Made by a program: the position numbers and the translations under genes. The notes under the pieces are model-generated. The model ran no database searches. It had not been told where the DNA came from and saw only the letters and a program-made list of their open reading frames with translations. Below, one piece after another: positions 1 to 4,963 of a stretch of 5,830 nucleotides of DNA (position 1 is the stretch's first letter; each line of letters opens with the position of its first letter). Source of the stretch: an uncultured Actinomycetes bacterium (GTDB lineage Bacteria; Actinomycetota; Thermoleophilia; Miltoncostaeales; Miltoncostaeaceae); assembly GCA_937862675.1 (NCBI GenBank), contig CALMEC010000046.1, positions 1 to 5,830 on the forward strand, written 5' to 3'.

Positions 1-239
1 ACGTGGTGCACGTCCCCGGCGGCGCGACGGACCACCCCCCGGCCCGCCGCCGGACGACCCGGAAGAGGGCATCAGCCCTGTCCGTCCGCGGCCGGGCGAC
101 GTCCCGCATCCACCGTGACCTCGCCCCGCATCCACGATCCCGCGGGAATCGGCCGTCGCGCGCACCATGTATCGGAGTCCGGTGTTTCCGCCCTCATCGC
201 AGGGACGATGCGCCCAGATACCGGTGACGGGATCGGCGA
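1..239. other. Upstream region without a convincing gene
   Basis: No frame here gives a protein I can support. Frame 1 stays open from base 1 right through ctaB, but its translation is Arg/Pro/His-rich and low in hydrophobic residues, as for a GC-rich shadow frame. Frame 2 is open from the window edge to a TGA at 116-118 and reads as a Pro/Arg/Asp-rich stretch with a DDPEEG segment. That could be the disordered C-terminal tail of a gene entering from the left, but 38 codons are too few to judge. A palindromic core CCCGCGGG (139-146) flanked by CGAT (135-138) and ATCG (148-151) is the only clear structure and could be an operator for the downstream operon. No tRNA or terminator with a T-run was seen. 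Confidence 0.4.
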
Positions 240-253
240 TATGCTCGCCGGAC
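240..253 (+). promoter_or_regulatory. Putative leaderless promoter -10 for the mini membrane protein/ctaB operon
   Basis: TATGCT at 240-245 fits the TAnnnT -10 consensus and is followed by 8 bases and then ATG at 254. Transcription would start at or next to the start codon. No good -35 is visible 16-18 bases upstream. The 12 bases from 240 (TATGCTCGCCGG) match the coxB promoter at 4186-4197 (TAGGCTCGCCGG) at 11 of 12 positions, which supports both the promoter and the choice of ATG 254. Confidence 0.45.
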
Positions 254-442
254 ATGCCGCTCGCCGCATTCATCATCGCCATGGTCCTCATCCTGGTCGG
301 AGGCCTCATCGAGCTCCGCAACGAGATCGTCGTCGCACGACGCGATCGCGTCGGCGTCGTGGAGTGGATCTGGATCATCCTGCCGGTGGTGTTCCTGGCG
401 CTGGTCGTCATCCTCGCCGCCGAGACCGGGGTGCGACGGTGA
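254..442 (+). CDS. Small two-helix membrane protein resembling the COX2 transmembrane hairpin
   Basis: This 62-residue protein is almost entirely two membrane helices, about residues 2-20 and 37-56, joined by a short charged loop (LRNEIVVARRDR). The second helix starts with E37-x2-W40-x3-P44, the pattern at the start of the second helix of cytochrome c oxidase subunit II; CoxB in this window has E96-x2-W99-x3-P103. There is no CuA domain. I infer an oxidase-associated or assembly role from this likeness and from the position directly before ctaB, whose GTG overlaps this gene's TGA in a GTGA, implying translational coupling. The frame is open upstream to ATG 167, but ATG 254 is preferred: it begins directly at the hydrophobic helix and sits 8 bases after a TATGCT -10 box, with no Shine-Dalgarno before either start. 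The 87 bases between give a polar, unremarkable sequence. Function unproven; it could be a generic small membrane protein. Confidence 0.72.
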   Translation: MPLAAFIIAMVLILVGGLIELRNEIVVARRDRVGVVEWIWIILPVVFLALVVILAAETGVRR

Positions 443-1341
443 CGACGGAGGTGTACCCGTCCCGCGGCGCGGGACGACTGGGGCAGCTCGTCGCCGACTA
501 CGTGCGGCTCACCAAGCCGCGGGTCATCTCGCTGCTCCTGTTCACGACGTTCTTCGCCATGCTGGCGGCGCAGGGCGGATGGCCCCCCGTCCGGACGATG
601 GTCCTGACCATGATCGGGGGCTACCTCGCCGCGGGCGGCGCCAACGCGATCAACCAGTGGTTCGACCGCGACATCGACGCGGAGATGCGCCGCACGGCGG
701 AGAGGCCCATCCCCTCCGGTCGCATGAGCGCCGCACACGCCCTGACCTTCGCCATCACCATCAGCGTGGTGTCCGCGCTCATCCTCGGATTCGGCGTCAA
801 CTGGGTCGCGTCCGGGCTCGCGATGCTCGGCCTGGTGCTCTACGTGGCCATCTACACCATCTGGCTGAAGCGCACGACGGTCCAGAACATCGTCATCGGA
901 GGAGCCGCGGGGGCCGTGCCCCCCATGGTGGGATGGGCCGCGATCGACGGCGACGTGGGCATCGCCTCGCTCATCCTGTTCGCCATCGTCTTCTACGGGC
1001 CCCCGCCGCACTTCTGGGCGCTGGCCATCATGATCAAACGCGACTACGCCAAGGTCGGGGTGCCGATGCTGCCGGTCGTGCGCGGGGACTCCGAGACCGC
1101 CAAGCAGGTGCTGTGGTGGACGCTCGTCATGGTCGGGGTCTCGCTCCTGCCGGTGGTCGCCGACGTCTCCGGAGTCGTCTACCTGGTCTCCGCGCTCGTC
1201 CTCGGCGCTATCTTCGTGGTGATGGCGATCGATCTGGCACGCACCCGGAGCCAGAAGAGCGCCAAGATCACCTTCCACTACTCGATGATCTACCTGGCAC
1301 TCCTCTTCGTCGCGCTCGCCGTCGACGCCGCCGTCCGATGA
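439..1341 (+). CDS. ctaB: Heme O synthase (protoheme IX farnesyltransferase)
   Basis: This integral membrane prenyltransferase of the UbiA superfamily transfers a farnesyl group from farnesyl diphosphate to heme b, making heme O, the precursor of heme A for aa3-type oxidases. It is 300 residues long, normal for the family, with about eight to nine helices. The family opening YVRLTKPRVI is at 21-30. The first Asp-rich motif, N72-QWF-D76-R-D78-I-D80, is followed by the R85-T-x2-R89-P90 signature; these residues bind the Mg-diphosphate. The second conserved region runs from about Y139 through K144, N150 and the GGAAGAVPPMVGW segment (154-166), then PPHFWALAI (189-197) and DYAKVGVPMLPVV (202-214). 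Bases before the PPHFW motif encode FYGP where relatives usually have a Trp-containing FLWQ/FxWT. GTG 439 is chosen because it overlaps the upstream TGA and leads straight into the family N-terminus. The frame is open much further upstream, but that stretch is non-coding in character. Confidence 0.95.
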   Translation: MTTEVYPSRGAGRLGQLVADYVRLTKPRVISLLLFTTFFAMLAAQGGWPPVRTMVLTMIGGYLAAGGANAINQWFDRDIDAEMRRTAERPIPSGRMSAAHALTFAITISVVSALILGFGVNWVASGLAMLGLVLYVAIYTIWLKRTTVQNIVIGGAAGAVPPMVGWAAIDGDVGIASLILFAIVFYGPPPHFWALAIMIKRDYAKVGVPMLPVVRGDSETAKQVLWWTLVMVGVSLLPVVADVSGVVYLVSALVLGAIFVVMAIDLARTRSQKSAKITFHYSMIYLALLFVALAVDAAVR

Positions 1342-1406
1342 GATCCCCCCGCCCCACCGCGCCCGTCCGCGGCCCGATGACGAAGGAGGGGCGTGCCGCG
1401 GCGTAG
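1338..1406 (+). other. Possible 22-codon ORF linking ctaB and the MFS gene
   Basis: An ATG at 1338 overlaps the ctaB TGA in an ATGA and opens 22 codons that end at TAG 1404-1406, just inside the exporter gene. It contains the exporter's Shine-Dalgarno and overlaps its GTG start. The peptide is short, Pro/Arg/Ala-rich and resembles nothing I know. A role, if any, would be to carry ribosomes from ctaB to the exporter start. It could easily be chance in GC-rich DNA. Confidence 0.18.
1383..1389 (+). promoter_or_regulatory. Strong Shine-Dalgarno deciding the MFS start
   Basis: AAGGAGG is a near-perfect anti-16S match three bases before GTG 1393 (the run of G continues to 1391). It fixes the exporter start, as no other in-frame start lies before the first helix. 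The inverted repeats CCGCGGC (1367-1373) and GCCGCGG (1395-1401) could form a 7-bp stem that leaves this site in a 21-base loop. Confidence 0.7.
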
Positions 1407-2610
1407 GACCCGGGAGCCGGGACAGCCGAACTTCTTCCTGACCCCGCTCGGGATCGTCTTCACCACTGTGGTGATCGACCTGATCGGCTTCGGGATCGTC
1501 GTCCCCATCCTTCCGCTCTGGGCAGAGGATCTGGGCGCCTCGGCCACCATCGTGGGCGTGCTGACGGCGGTCTACTCGCTGATGCAGTTCGTCTTCGCGC
1601 CGATCCTGGGGCGGCTCTCCGATCGCTACGGCCGTCGTCCCGTGATCCTGGCCTCCCTGGCGGGATCGGTCGTGTCGTCGCTCCTCATCGGGGTCGCGAA
1701 CTCCGTCGCGCTCCTGTTCGTCGCGCGCATCCTCAACGGGATCTCCGGTGCCTCCTACTCGACCGCGCAGGCCTACGTCGCCGACATCACGACGCCGCAG
1801 ACCCGTGCGCGTGGGATGGGGCTCATCGGAGCGGCGTTCGGCATCGGGTTCGTCATCGGCCCGGCCTTCGGCGCGGTGTTCGCGCTGGTGGACCACCGGC
1901 TCCCGTTCATCGCCGCCGCCGTCCTCGCACTGGTCAACCTCCTGATCGCCTGGAAGCGGCTGCCCGAACCGGAGCGCACACGCGGGCCGGTGACCCCGCG
2001 GCGGGAGCTCTTCGCACGTGCCATGCGACACCCCTCGATCGCACCGCTGGTCGTCATCACCTTCCTCGGCACCGCCGCGTTCGCGGGCATGGAGACCACG
2101 TTCTCGCTGCTCGGCGAACGGCGCTTCGACTTCGGCCTGGCCGAAGCCGGCGGCGTGTTCGCGTTCGTCGGGATCGCGGCCGCCGTCGTCCAGGGCAAGG
2201 CGCTCGGTCCGCTGGTGGACCGCTGGGGCGAGAGGACCATCATGCTGAGCGGACTCGTCCTCACCGGCACCGCCCTCGCGCTCCTCGCGATCACCACCCA
2301 CCTCTGGGCCCTCTTCCCGGTCGCGGGCCTCCTGGCGGCCTCGGGGCTGGTGTTCGCCCCGGTCACGGCCATGGTCTCGAAGGCCGTCCCCGACGCCGAC
2401 CAGGGGGGCACGCTGGGCGTCCTCGGATCGGCCAGCGGGCTCGCCCGTGTCATCGGACCTCTCGCGGCGGGTGCCCTGTTCGACTGGAGCGTCCCGGCGC
2501 CCTACCTGGTCGGTGCCGGGCTCTTCCTCGTCTGCCTCGTCATCGCACTCCGCTGGGGGCGCGTCCCGGTCGACGCACCCGACCGGTCGGCGCGCCCGTC
2601 GGAGGGGTAG
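1393..2610 (+). CDS. MFS transporter, DHA1/TetA-like exporter
   Basis: This 405-residue, 12-helix major facilitator protein probably exports a small molecule by proton antiport across the cytoplasmic membrane. Helix 1 carries D29 in VVIDLIGFGIVVPILPLW, typical of TetA-like DHA1 drug:H+ antiporters. Motif A, GRLSDRYGRRPV, is at 73-84 in the loop between helices 2 and 3. Helix 4 has the R112-ILNG motif B region, and helix 5 has the antiporter motif C-like GAAFGIGFVIGPAFG (146-160). A charged central loop spans about 188-212, and a weaker repeat of motif A, GPLVDRWGERTIM, is at 272-284, consistent with two six-helix halves. It lies 51 bases after ctaB and may be read from the same transcript. 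Its stop is 36 bases from the convergent marR stop. Substrate cannot be told from sequence. The nearby MarR regulator makes toxic-compound efflux plausible, but that is inference. Confidence 0.9.
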   Translation: MPRRRTREPGQPNFFLTPLGIVFTTVVIDLIGFGIVVPILPLWAEDLGASATIVGVLTAVYSLMQFVFAPILGRLSDRYGRRPVILASLAGSVVSSLLIGVANSVALLFVARILNGISGASYSTAQAYVADITTPQTRARGMGLIGAAFGIGFVIGPAFGAVFALVDHRLPFIAAAVLALVNLLIAWKRLPEPERTRGPVTPRRELFARAMRHPSIAPLVVITFLGTAAFAGMETTFSLLGERRFDFGLAEAGGVFAFVGIAAAVVQGKALGPLVDRWGERTIMLSGLVLTGTALALLAITTHLWALFPVAGLLAASGLVFAPVTAMVSKAVPDADQGGTLGVLGSASGLARVIGPLAAGALFDWSVPAPYLVGAGLFLVCLVIALRWGRVPVDAPDRSARPSEG

Positions 2611-2628
2611 CGCAGGAGGTGCCCGGCC

Positions 2629-2648
2629 GGCGCCCGCCGACGGGCGTC
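2629..2648. terminator. Putative bidirectional hairpin terminator between MFS and marR
   Basis: CGCCCG (2631-2636) and CGGGCG (2641-2646) form a perfect 6-bp stem around the loop CCGA. It extends by a G-T and a G-C pair to 8 bp (2629-2636 with 2641-2648). It sits between two converging genes and its right arm overlaps the marR stop codon. No T-run follows on either strand, so termination efficiency is uncertain. Confidence 0.4.
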
Positions 2649-3150
2649 AGGGGCCGACGCAGTCGAGGTCGTCGGCCGCGATGGCCTCGGCCACCTGCAT
2701 CCGGACCAGCCGGAGGTCTCTCCACAGGCGGGACGCGTGCTCATCCCCCAGGGCACCGGCCAGCCGCTCCTCCAGCTGGGTCAGTGCGGGCAGCGCCTCC
2801 TCCAACGCGGTCTGGCCGGCCGCCGTCAGGCGGACGGGCCGTCGGCGGCGATCGGTGGCGTCGTCGTCCCGCTCGATCAGGCCACGCCGGTCGAGCTGCT
2901 GCAGGAGGGTGGTCGCATACGCGGAGCTGACACGGAGCGCACGCGTCAGATCCGACGCCTGGGCGGTGCCGGGCTCCCGCCCCTTCAGTACGCGCAGGGC
3001 GTTGAACTGCGCCAGGCTGAGGTCCGAGCGGCGGCGGACGAGCCGCTCCAGGAGGTGGCCGAGGTCCCCTCCGGCCAGGAGCAGCTCGGCGACGGTGCTC
3101 GGCCGCTGCGGTTCCTCGGGAGGTGTCGGACCGTTGCCGGCGTCGGACAT
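2647..3150 (-). CDS. MarR-family transcriptional regulator
   Basis: This 167-residue protein has the layout of a dimeric winged-helix MarR regulator. About 22 residues of Pro/Glu-rich N-terminus precede a dimerisation helix (about 20-40). The winged helix-turn-helix spans about 45-113: LSLAQFNALRVLKG, then the recognition helix region around VSSAYATTLLQQLDRRGLIE (74-93), and the wing RDDDATDRRRRPVRLT (94-109) with the family D-x-R-R pattern. Two C-terminal helices (115-160) complete the dimer interface. It diverges from the short-chain dehydrogenase gene and converges with the exporter gene, so it probably represses the dehydrogenase and itself, perhaps responding to a small aromatic or phenolic ligand as many relatives do. 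ATG 3150 is preferred over an in-frame TTG at 3174, because a TACACT -10 box lies 7 bases before the ATG and overlaps the region a TTG start would need. No effector-binding or redox Cys pattern is evident; the only Cys is C164 near the C-terminus. Confidence 0.9.
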   Translation of the reverse strand: MSDAGNGPTPPEEPQRPSTVAELLLAGGDLGHLLERLVRRRSDLSLAQFNALRVLKGREPGTAQASDLTRALRVSSAYATTLLQQLDRRGLIERDDDATDRRRRPVRLTAAGQTALEEALPALTQLEERLAGALGDEHASRLWRDLRLVRMQVAEAIAADDLDCVGP

Positions 3151-3162
3151 GGCGGTTAGTGT
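3134..3162 (+). promoter_or_regulatory. Putative promoter of the short-chain dehydrogenase
   Basis: TTGCCG (3134-3139), a 17-base spacer and TAGTGT (3157-3162) make a reasonable sigma-70-type promoter. The -35 lies inside the marR coding start, and the -10 overlaps the minus-strand marR -10 (TACACT) almost base for base. Transcription would start near 3169, leaving about 44 bases of leader that contain the putative operator and a Shine-Dalgarno. Confidence 0.4.
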
Positions 3163-3163
3163 A
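3151..3163 (-). promoter_or_regulatory. Putative leaderless marR promoter -10
   Basis: On the minus strand TACACT (3163-3158) is followed by 7 bases and the A of ATG 3150, the spacing expected when transcription starts at the initiating adenine. The purine-rich GAGAGGG further upstream is about 14 bases from the ATG, too far for a normal Shine-Dalgarno, and would lie upstream of the transcript start. No clear -35 is seen. Confidence 0.45.
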
Positions 3164-3175
3164 GCCCTCTCCAAT

Positions 3176-3202
3176 TAGCGAGCTATCGAGACATTATCGA
3201 GA
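3176..3202. promoter_or_regulatory. Putative MarR operator with repeated TATCGAGA
   Basis: The stretch holds an inverted repeat TAGC-GA-GCTA (3176-3185), then two identical TATCGAGA copies at 3184-3191 and 3195-3202, whose starts are 11 bases apart, about one helical turn. It is conspicuously AT-richer than the flanks. It lies just downstream of the expected dehydrogenase transcription start and just upstream of the marR -10, so a bound regulator could block both genes. MarR proteins usually bind inverted repeats; the direct repeat may reflect two adjacent dimers or chance. Confidence 0.4.
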
Positions 3203-3206
3203 GGAG
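3199..3206 (+). promoter_or_regulatory. Shine-Dalgarno of the short-chain dehydrogenase
   Basis: GAGAGGAG ends 6 bases before ATG 3213, an ideal spacing. Its first bases are shared with the second TATCGAGA repeat, so regulator binding and ribosome site are physically interleaved. Confidence 0.65.
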
Positions 3207-3212
3207 TTCACG

Positions 3213-3974
3213 ATGCGACTCGACGACAAGGTCGTGATCATCACCGGCGGCAGCAAAGGGCTCGGCCGTGAGACGGCGCTCCTGTTCGCCAAGGAGGGCG
3301 CGCAGGTGGTGATCAACGGGCGGAACCAGGACGCGCTCGACGCGGTGGTGGAGGAGGCACGTGCGGACGGGCTGACGCTGACGCCCATCGCCGGGGACGT
3401 GTCCCGCGAGCAGGACTGCGCGGACATGGTCGCCCAGGTGCTCGACCGGTTCGGCCGGGTCGACGTCCTCTTCAACAACGCCGGCGTCCTGTTCGCGGCG
3501 ACGACCTGGGAGACGTCGACGGAGGTCTGGGACACGACCATGGCCGTCAACGTCCGCGGTACCTGGCTCATGTCGCGCGAGGTGGTTCCCCGCATGCTGG
3601 AGCGCGGTCGCGGCGCCATCATCAACAACTGTTCCGTCCTCGGGCTGAAGGCCTGCCCCGGCGCCGCCGCCTACAACACGAGCAAGGGCGCGATCGCGCA
3701 GATGACCCGCTCGCTGGCGCTCGAGCTGGCCGGCACGGGCGTCCGCGTGAACGCGATCTGCCCGGGCACCATCGTCACCCCGATGGTCGCCGACGTGTTC
3801 GCGGGTGCGGACGACCCCGCCGCGGCAGAGGCCTTCTTCCTCGCGCAGCACCCCATCGGGCGCTTCGGCACCGAGCCCGAGATCGCGAAGGCGTGCGTCG
3901 TGCTCGCCGAGGACGGGCTCGACTTCATGACGGGGTCGATGCTGTCCGTCGACGGGGGGTGGATCGCCCGCTGA
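3213..3974 (+). CDS. Classical short-chain dehydrogenase/reductase (SDR)
   Basis: This is a cytoplasmic NAD(P)-dependent oxidoreductase of 253 residues, typical for classical SDRs. The Rossmann motif T11-GGSKG-L-G18 binds the dinucleotide. Strand beta-2 ends INGR with R37, which favours NADP(H) over NAD(H). GDV (61-63) contacts the adenine and NNAG is at 88-91. The catalytic tetrad is complete: N113, S141, Y154 and K158 (YNTSK). The cofactor-loop motif CPGTIVTPM is at 183-191, and the C-terminal part ends in the usual MTGSMLSVDGGW (239-250). Cys residues C140 and C148 flank the active Ser. Substrate cannot be assigned; relatives include 3-oxoacyl-ACP reductase-like, glucose dehydrogenase-like and hydroxysteroid dehydrogenase-like enzymes. 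It is divergently paired with marR, a common arrangement for a regulator and its target. A strong Shine-Dalgarno fixes the ATG start. Confidence 0.92.
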   Translation: MRLDDKVVIITGGSKGLGRETALLFAKEGAQVVINGRNQDALDAVVEEARADGLTLTPIAGDVSREQDCADMVAQVLDRFGRVDVLFNNAGVLFAATTWETSTEVWDTTMAVNVRGTWLMSREVVPRMLERGRGAIINNCSVLGLKACPGAAAYNTSKGAIAQMTRSLALELAGTGVRVNAICPGTIVTPMVADVFAGADDPAAAEAFFLAQHPIGRFGTEPEIAKACVVLAEDGLDFMTGSMLSVDGGWIAR

Positions 3975-3990
3975 CGGAGCCGTGACGCCT

Positions 3991-4006
3991 CCGCCGGGAC
4001 CGGCGG
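3991..4006 (+). terminator. Putative terminator hairpin after the SDR gene
   Basis: CCGCCGG (3991-3997) and CCGGCGG (4000-4006) are perfect inverted repeats 16 bases after the dehydrogenase stop. In RNA a 5-bp CCGCC/GGCGG stem with a 6-base loop is realistic. No T-run follows, so this may be a weak or Rho-assisted terminator. The following bases to 4041 hold two copies of GGCGGCCGC (4002-4010 and 4033-4041), the first overlapping the right arm. Confidence 0.35.
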
Positions 4007-4089
4007 CCGCTCCGCCCGGACAGGTGGCGGGTGGCGGCCGCACGGGCGGGTCACGACGTCATATGGAGCGGGTCTCCGCAGCCGGAATG

Positions 4090-4109
4090 TGATGTCCGCC
4101 GGGACATCA
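4090..4109. promoter_or_regulatory. Perfect 8-bp-arm palindrome upstream of coxB
   Basis: TGATGTCC (4090-4097) and GGACATCA (4102-4109) are exact inverted repeats around GCCG. The element lies about 55 bases upstream of the coxB -35 and about 110 bases after the dehydrogenase stop. The arm sequence and dyad symmetry look like an operator for a dimeric regulator, perhaps controlling oxidase expression. It is not followed by T residues, so a terminator is less likely. I do not recognise it as the site of a named regulator. Confidence 0.4.
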
Positions 4110-4163
4110 GGGACGCTCATCCCGGTGATTCGGGGACAAGCGATACAAGGGGTGTCAGGGGTC

Positions 4164-4197
4164 TTGAGTCGGACCGCCTGCGTGGTAGGCTCGCCGG
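4164..4197 (+). promoter_or_regulatory. Putative leaderless promoter of coxB-ctaD
   Basis: TTGAGT (4164-4169), a 16-base spacer and TAGGCT (4186-4191) form a good sigma-70-type promoter in the actinobacterial style. Only 6 bases separate the -10 from GTG 4198, so the transcript should begin at or beside the start codon. No Shine-Dalgarno precedes the GTG. Confidence 0.55.
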
Positions 4198-4953
4198 GTG
4201 TCGGACTCGAAAATATCCCCCAAGCAACACGCGATCCCGCTCATCGTCATCGGTCTCATCATCGGTGGCATCTGCGTGTTCATCGCGCACTACTTCGACT
4301 GGCTGCCAGCGGCCGCGTCGCTTCAGGCGGACCGTGTCGACAAGCTGATCTGGTTCACGATCTACACCAGCATCGTCGTCTACACGGTCGTCATGACCTT
4401 CCTCCTGTATTCGGTCTGGAGGTTCCGGGCCAAGCCGGGGGATGAGCGCGACGGCTCGTCCAACCATGGACATACGCTGCTCGAGATCGTCTGGACCCTG
4501 ATCCCGACGGTCGTCATCGGCACCACCGCCGTCTGGGCCGCGATCGTGATCGTGAAGAACGAGAACATCGCGAAGGCCGCGCCCGGGGCCCTCAACATCG
4601 ACGTGGTCGGCCAGCAGTTCGCATGGTCGTTCACGTACCCCGACCTGGGCGTCGAGACCGGAATCCTCCGTGTGCCCGCGGACCGCCAGATCGTGCTGAC
4701 CCTGCGGTCGCAGGACGTGATCCACTCGTTCTTCGTGCCGGAGGCGCGCGTCAAGGGTGACGCGGTACCGGGTATCACCAACGACAGAGTGCGGTTCACG
4801 ATGAAGCCGGAGACCGCCGGCAACTCGTACACGATCATCTGCACCGAGCTCTGCGGCGCCGGCCACGGCATCATGCGTTCGCGCATGGTGGTCATGTCGC
4901 CGACCGACTATGACGCATGGGCCGCCAAGGCCAAGGCCAGCGTGAAGGGATAG
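4198..4953 (+). CDS. coxB: Cytochrome c oxidase subunit II (CuA subunit)
   Basis: Subunit II takes electrons from cytochrome c through its binuclear CuA centre, on the outer face of the membrane, and passes them to heme a in subunit I. The 251-residue protein has three hydrophobic segments: an N-terminal one (about 13-31, a signal peptide or uncleaved anchor), then the COX2 hairpin (about 50-74 and 96-119, opening with E96-x2-W99-x3-P103). The cupredoxin domain follows from about 130, with the aromatic electron-entry patch FAWSF (141-145, W143). All CuA ligands are present: H176 in VIHSF, then C215-x-E217-x-C219-G-x2-H223-x2-M226. There is no fused cytochrome c domain, so it is the aa3 rather than caa3 form of subunit II. 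No lipobox is evident around C26. GTG 4198 is chosen from the adjacent -10 box and the normal N-terminus. ctaD follows 10 bases downstream, so the two are surely cotranscribed. Confidence 0.96.
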   Translation: MSDSKISPKQHAIPLIVIGLIIGGICVFIAHYFDWLPAAASLQADRVDKLIWFTIYTSIVVYTVVMTFLLYSVWRFRAKPGDERDGSSNHGHTLLEIVWTLIPTVVIGTTAVWAAIVIVKNENIAKAAPGALNIDVVGQQFAWSFTYPDLGVETGILRVPADRQIVLTLRSQDVIHSFFVPEARVKGDAVPGITNDRVRFTMKPETAGNSYTIICTELCGAGHGIMRSRMVVMSPTDYDAWAAKAKASVKG

Positions 4954-4963
4954 CGAAGGAACG

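Noticed and set aside
115..438. Long N-terminal extension of ctaB in the same frame (to a 408-residue protein)
   Set aside because: The extra residues are Arg/His/Pro-rich and overlap the hydrophobic mini protein in another frame. Family members start near the segment encoded after GTG 439, which also overlaps the upstream stop.
1773..2453. 226-residue minus-strand open frame within the exporter gene
   Set aside because: It is Ala/Ser/Arg/Pro-rich without recognisable motifs, while the opposite strand encodes conserved MFS helices.
3148..3174. TTG start at 3174 for the MarR gene
   Set aside because: It adds only 8 residues, has no Shine-Dalgarno, and the TACACT -10 box before ATG 3150 would lie inside the coding region.
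2447..3178. 243-residue plus-strand open frame opposite marR
   Set aside because: It is Ser/Arg-rich and featureless, and it overlaps both the exporter 3' end and the antisense of a clear MarR winged helix.
4002..4041. Two GGCGGCCGC copies (4002-4010, 4033-4041) as a repeat element
   Set aside because: Nine GC-only bases repeated once in this composition are likely chance, with no further matching flanks.
3183..4043. 286-residue minus-strand open frame over the dehydrogenase
   Set aside because: It lies opposite a complete SDR with an intact catalytic tetrad and gives a low-complexity translation typical of GC-rich antisense frames.
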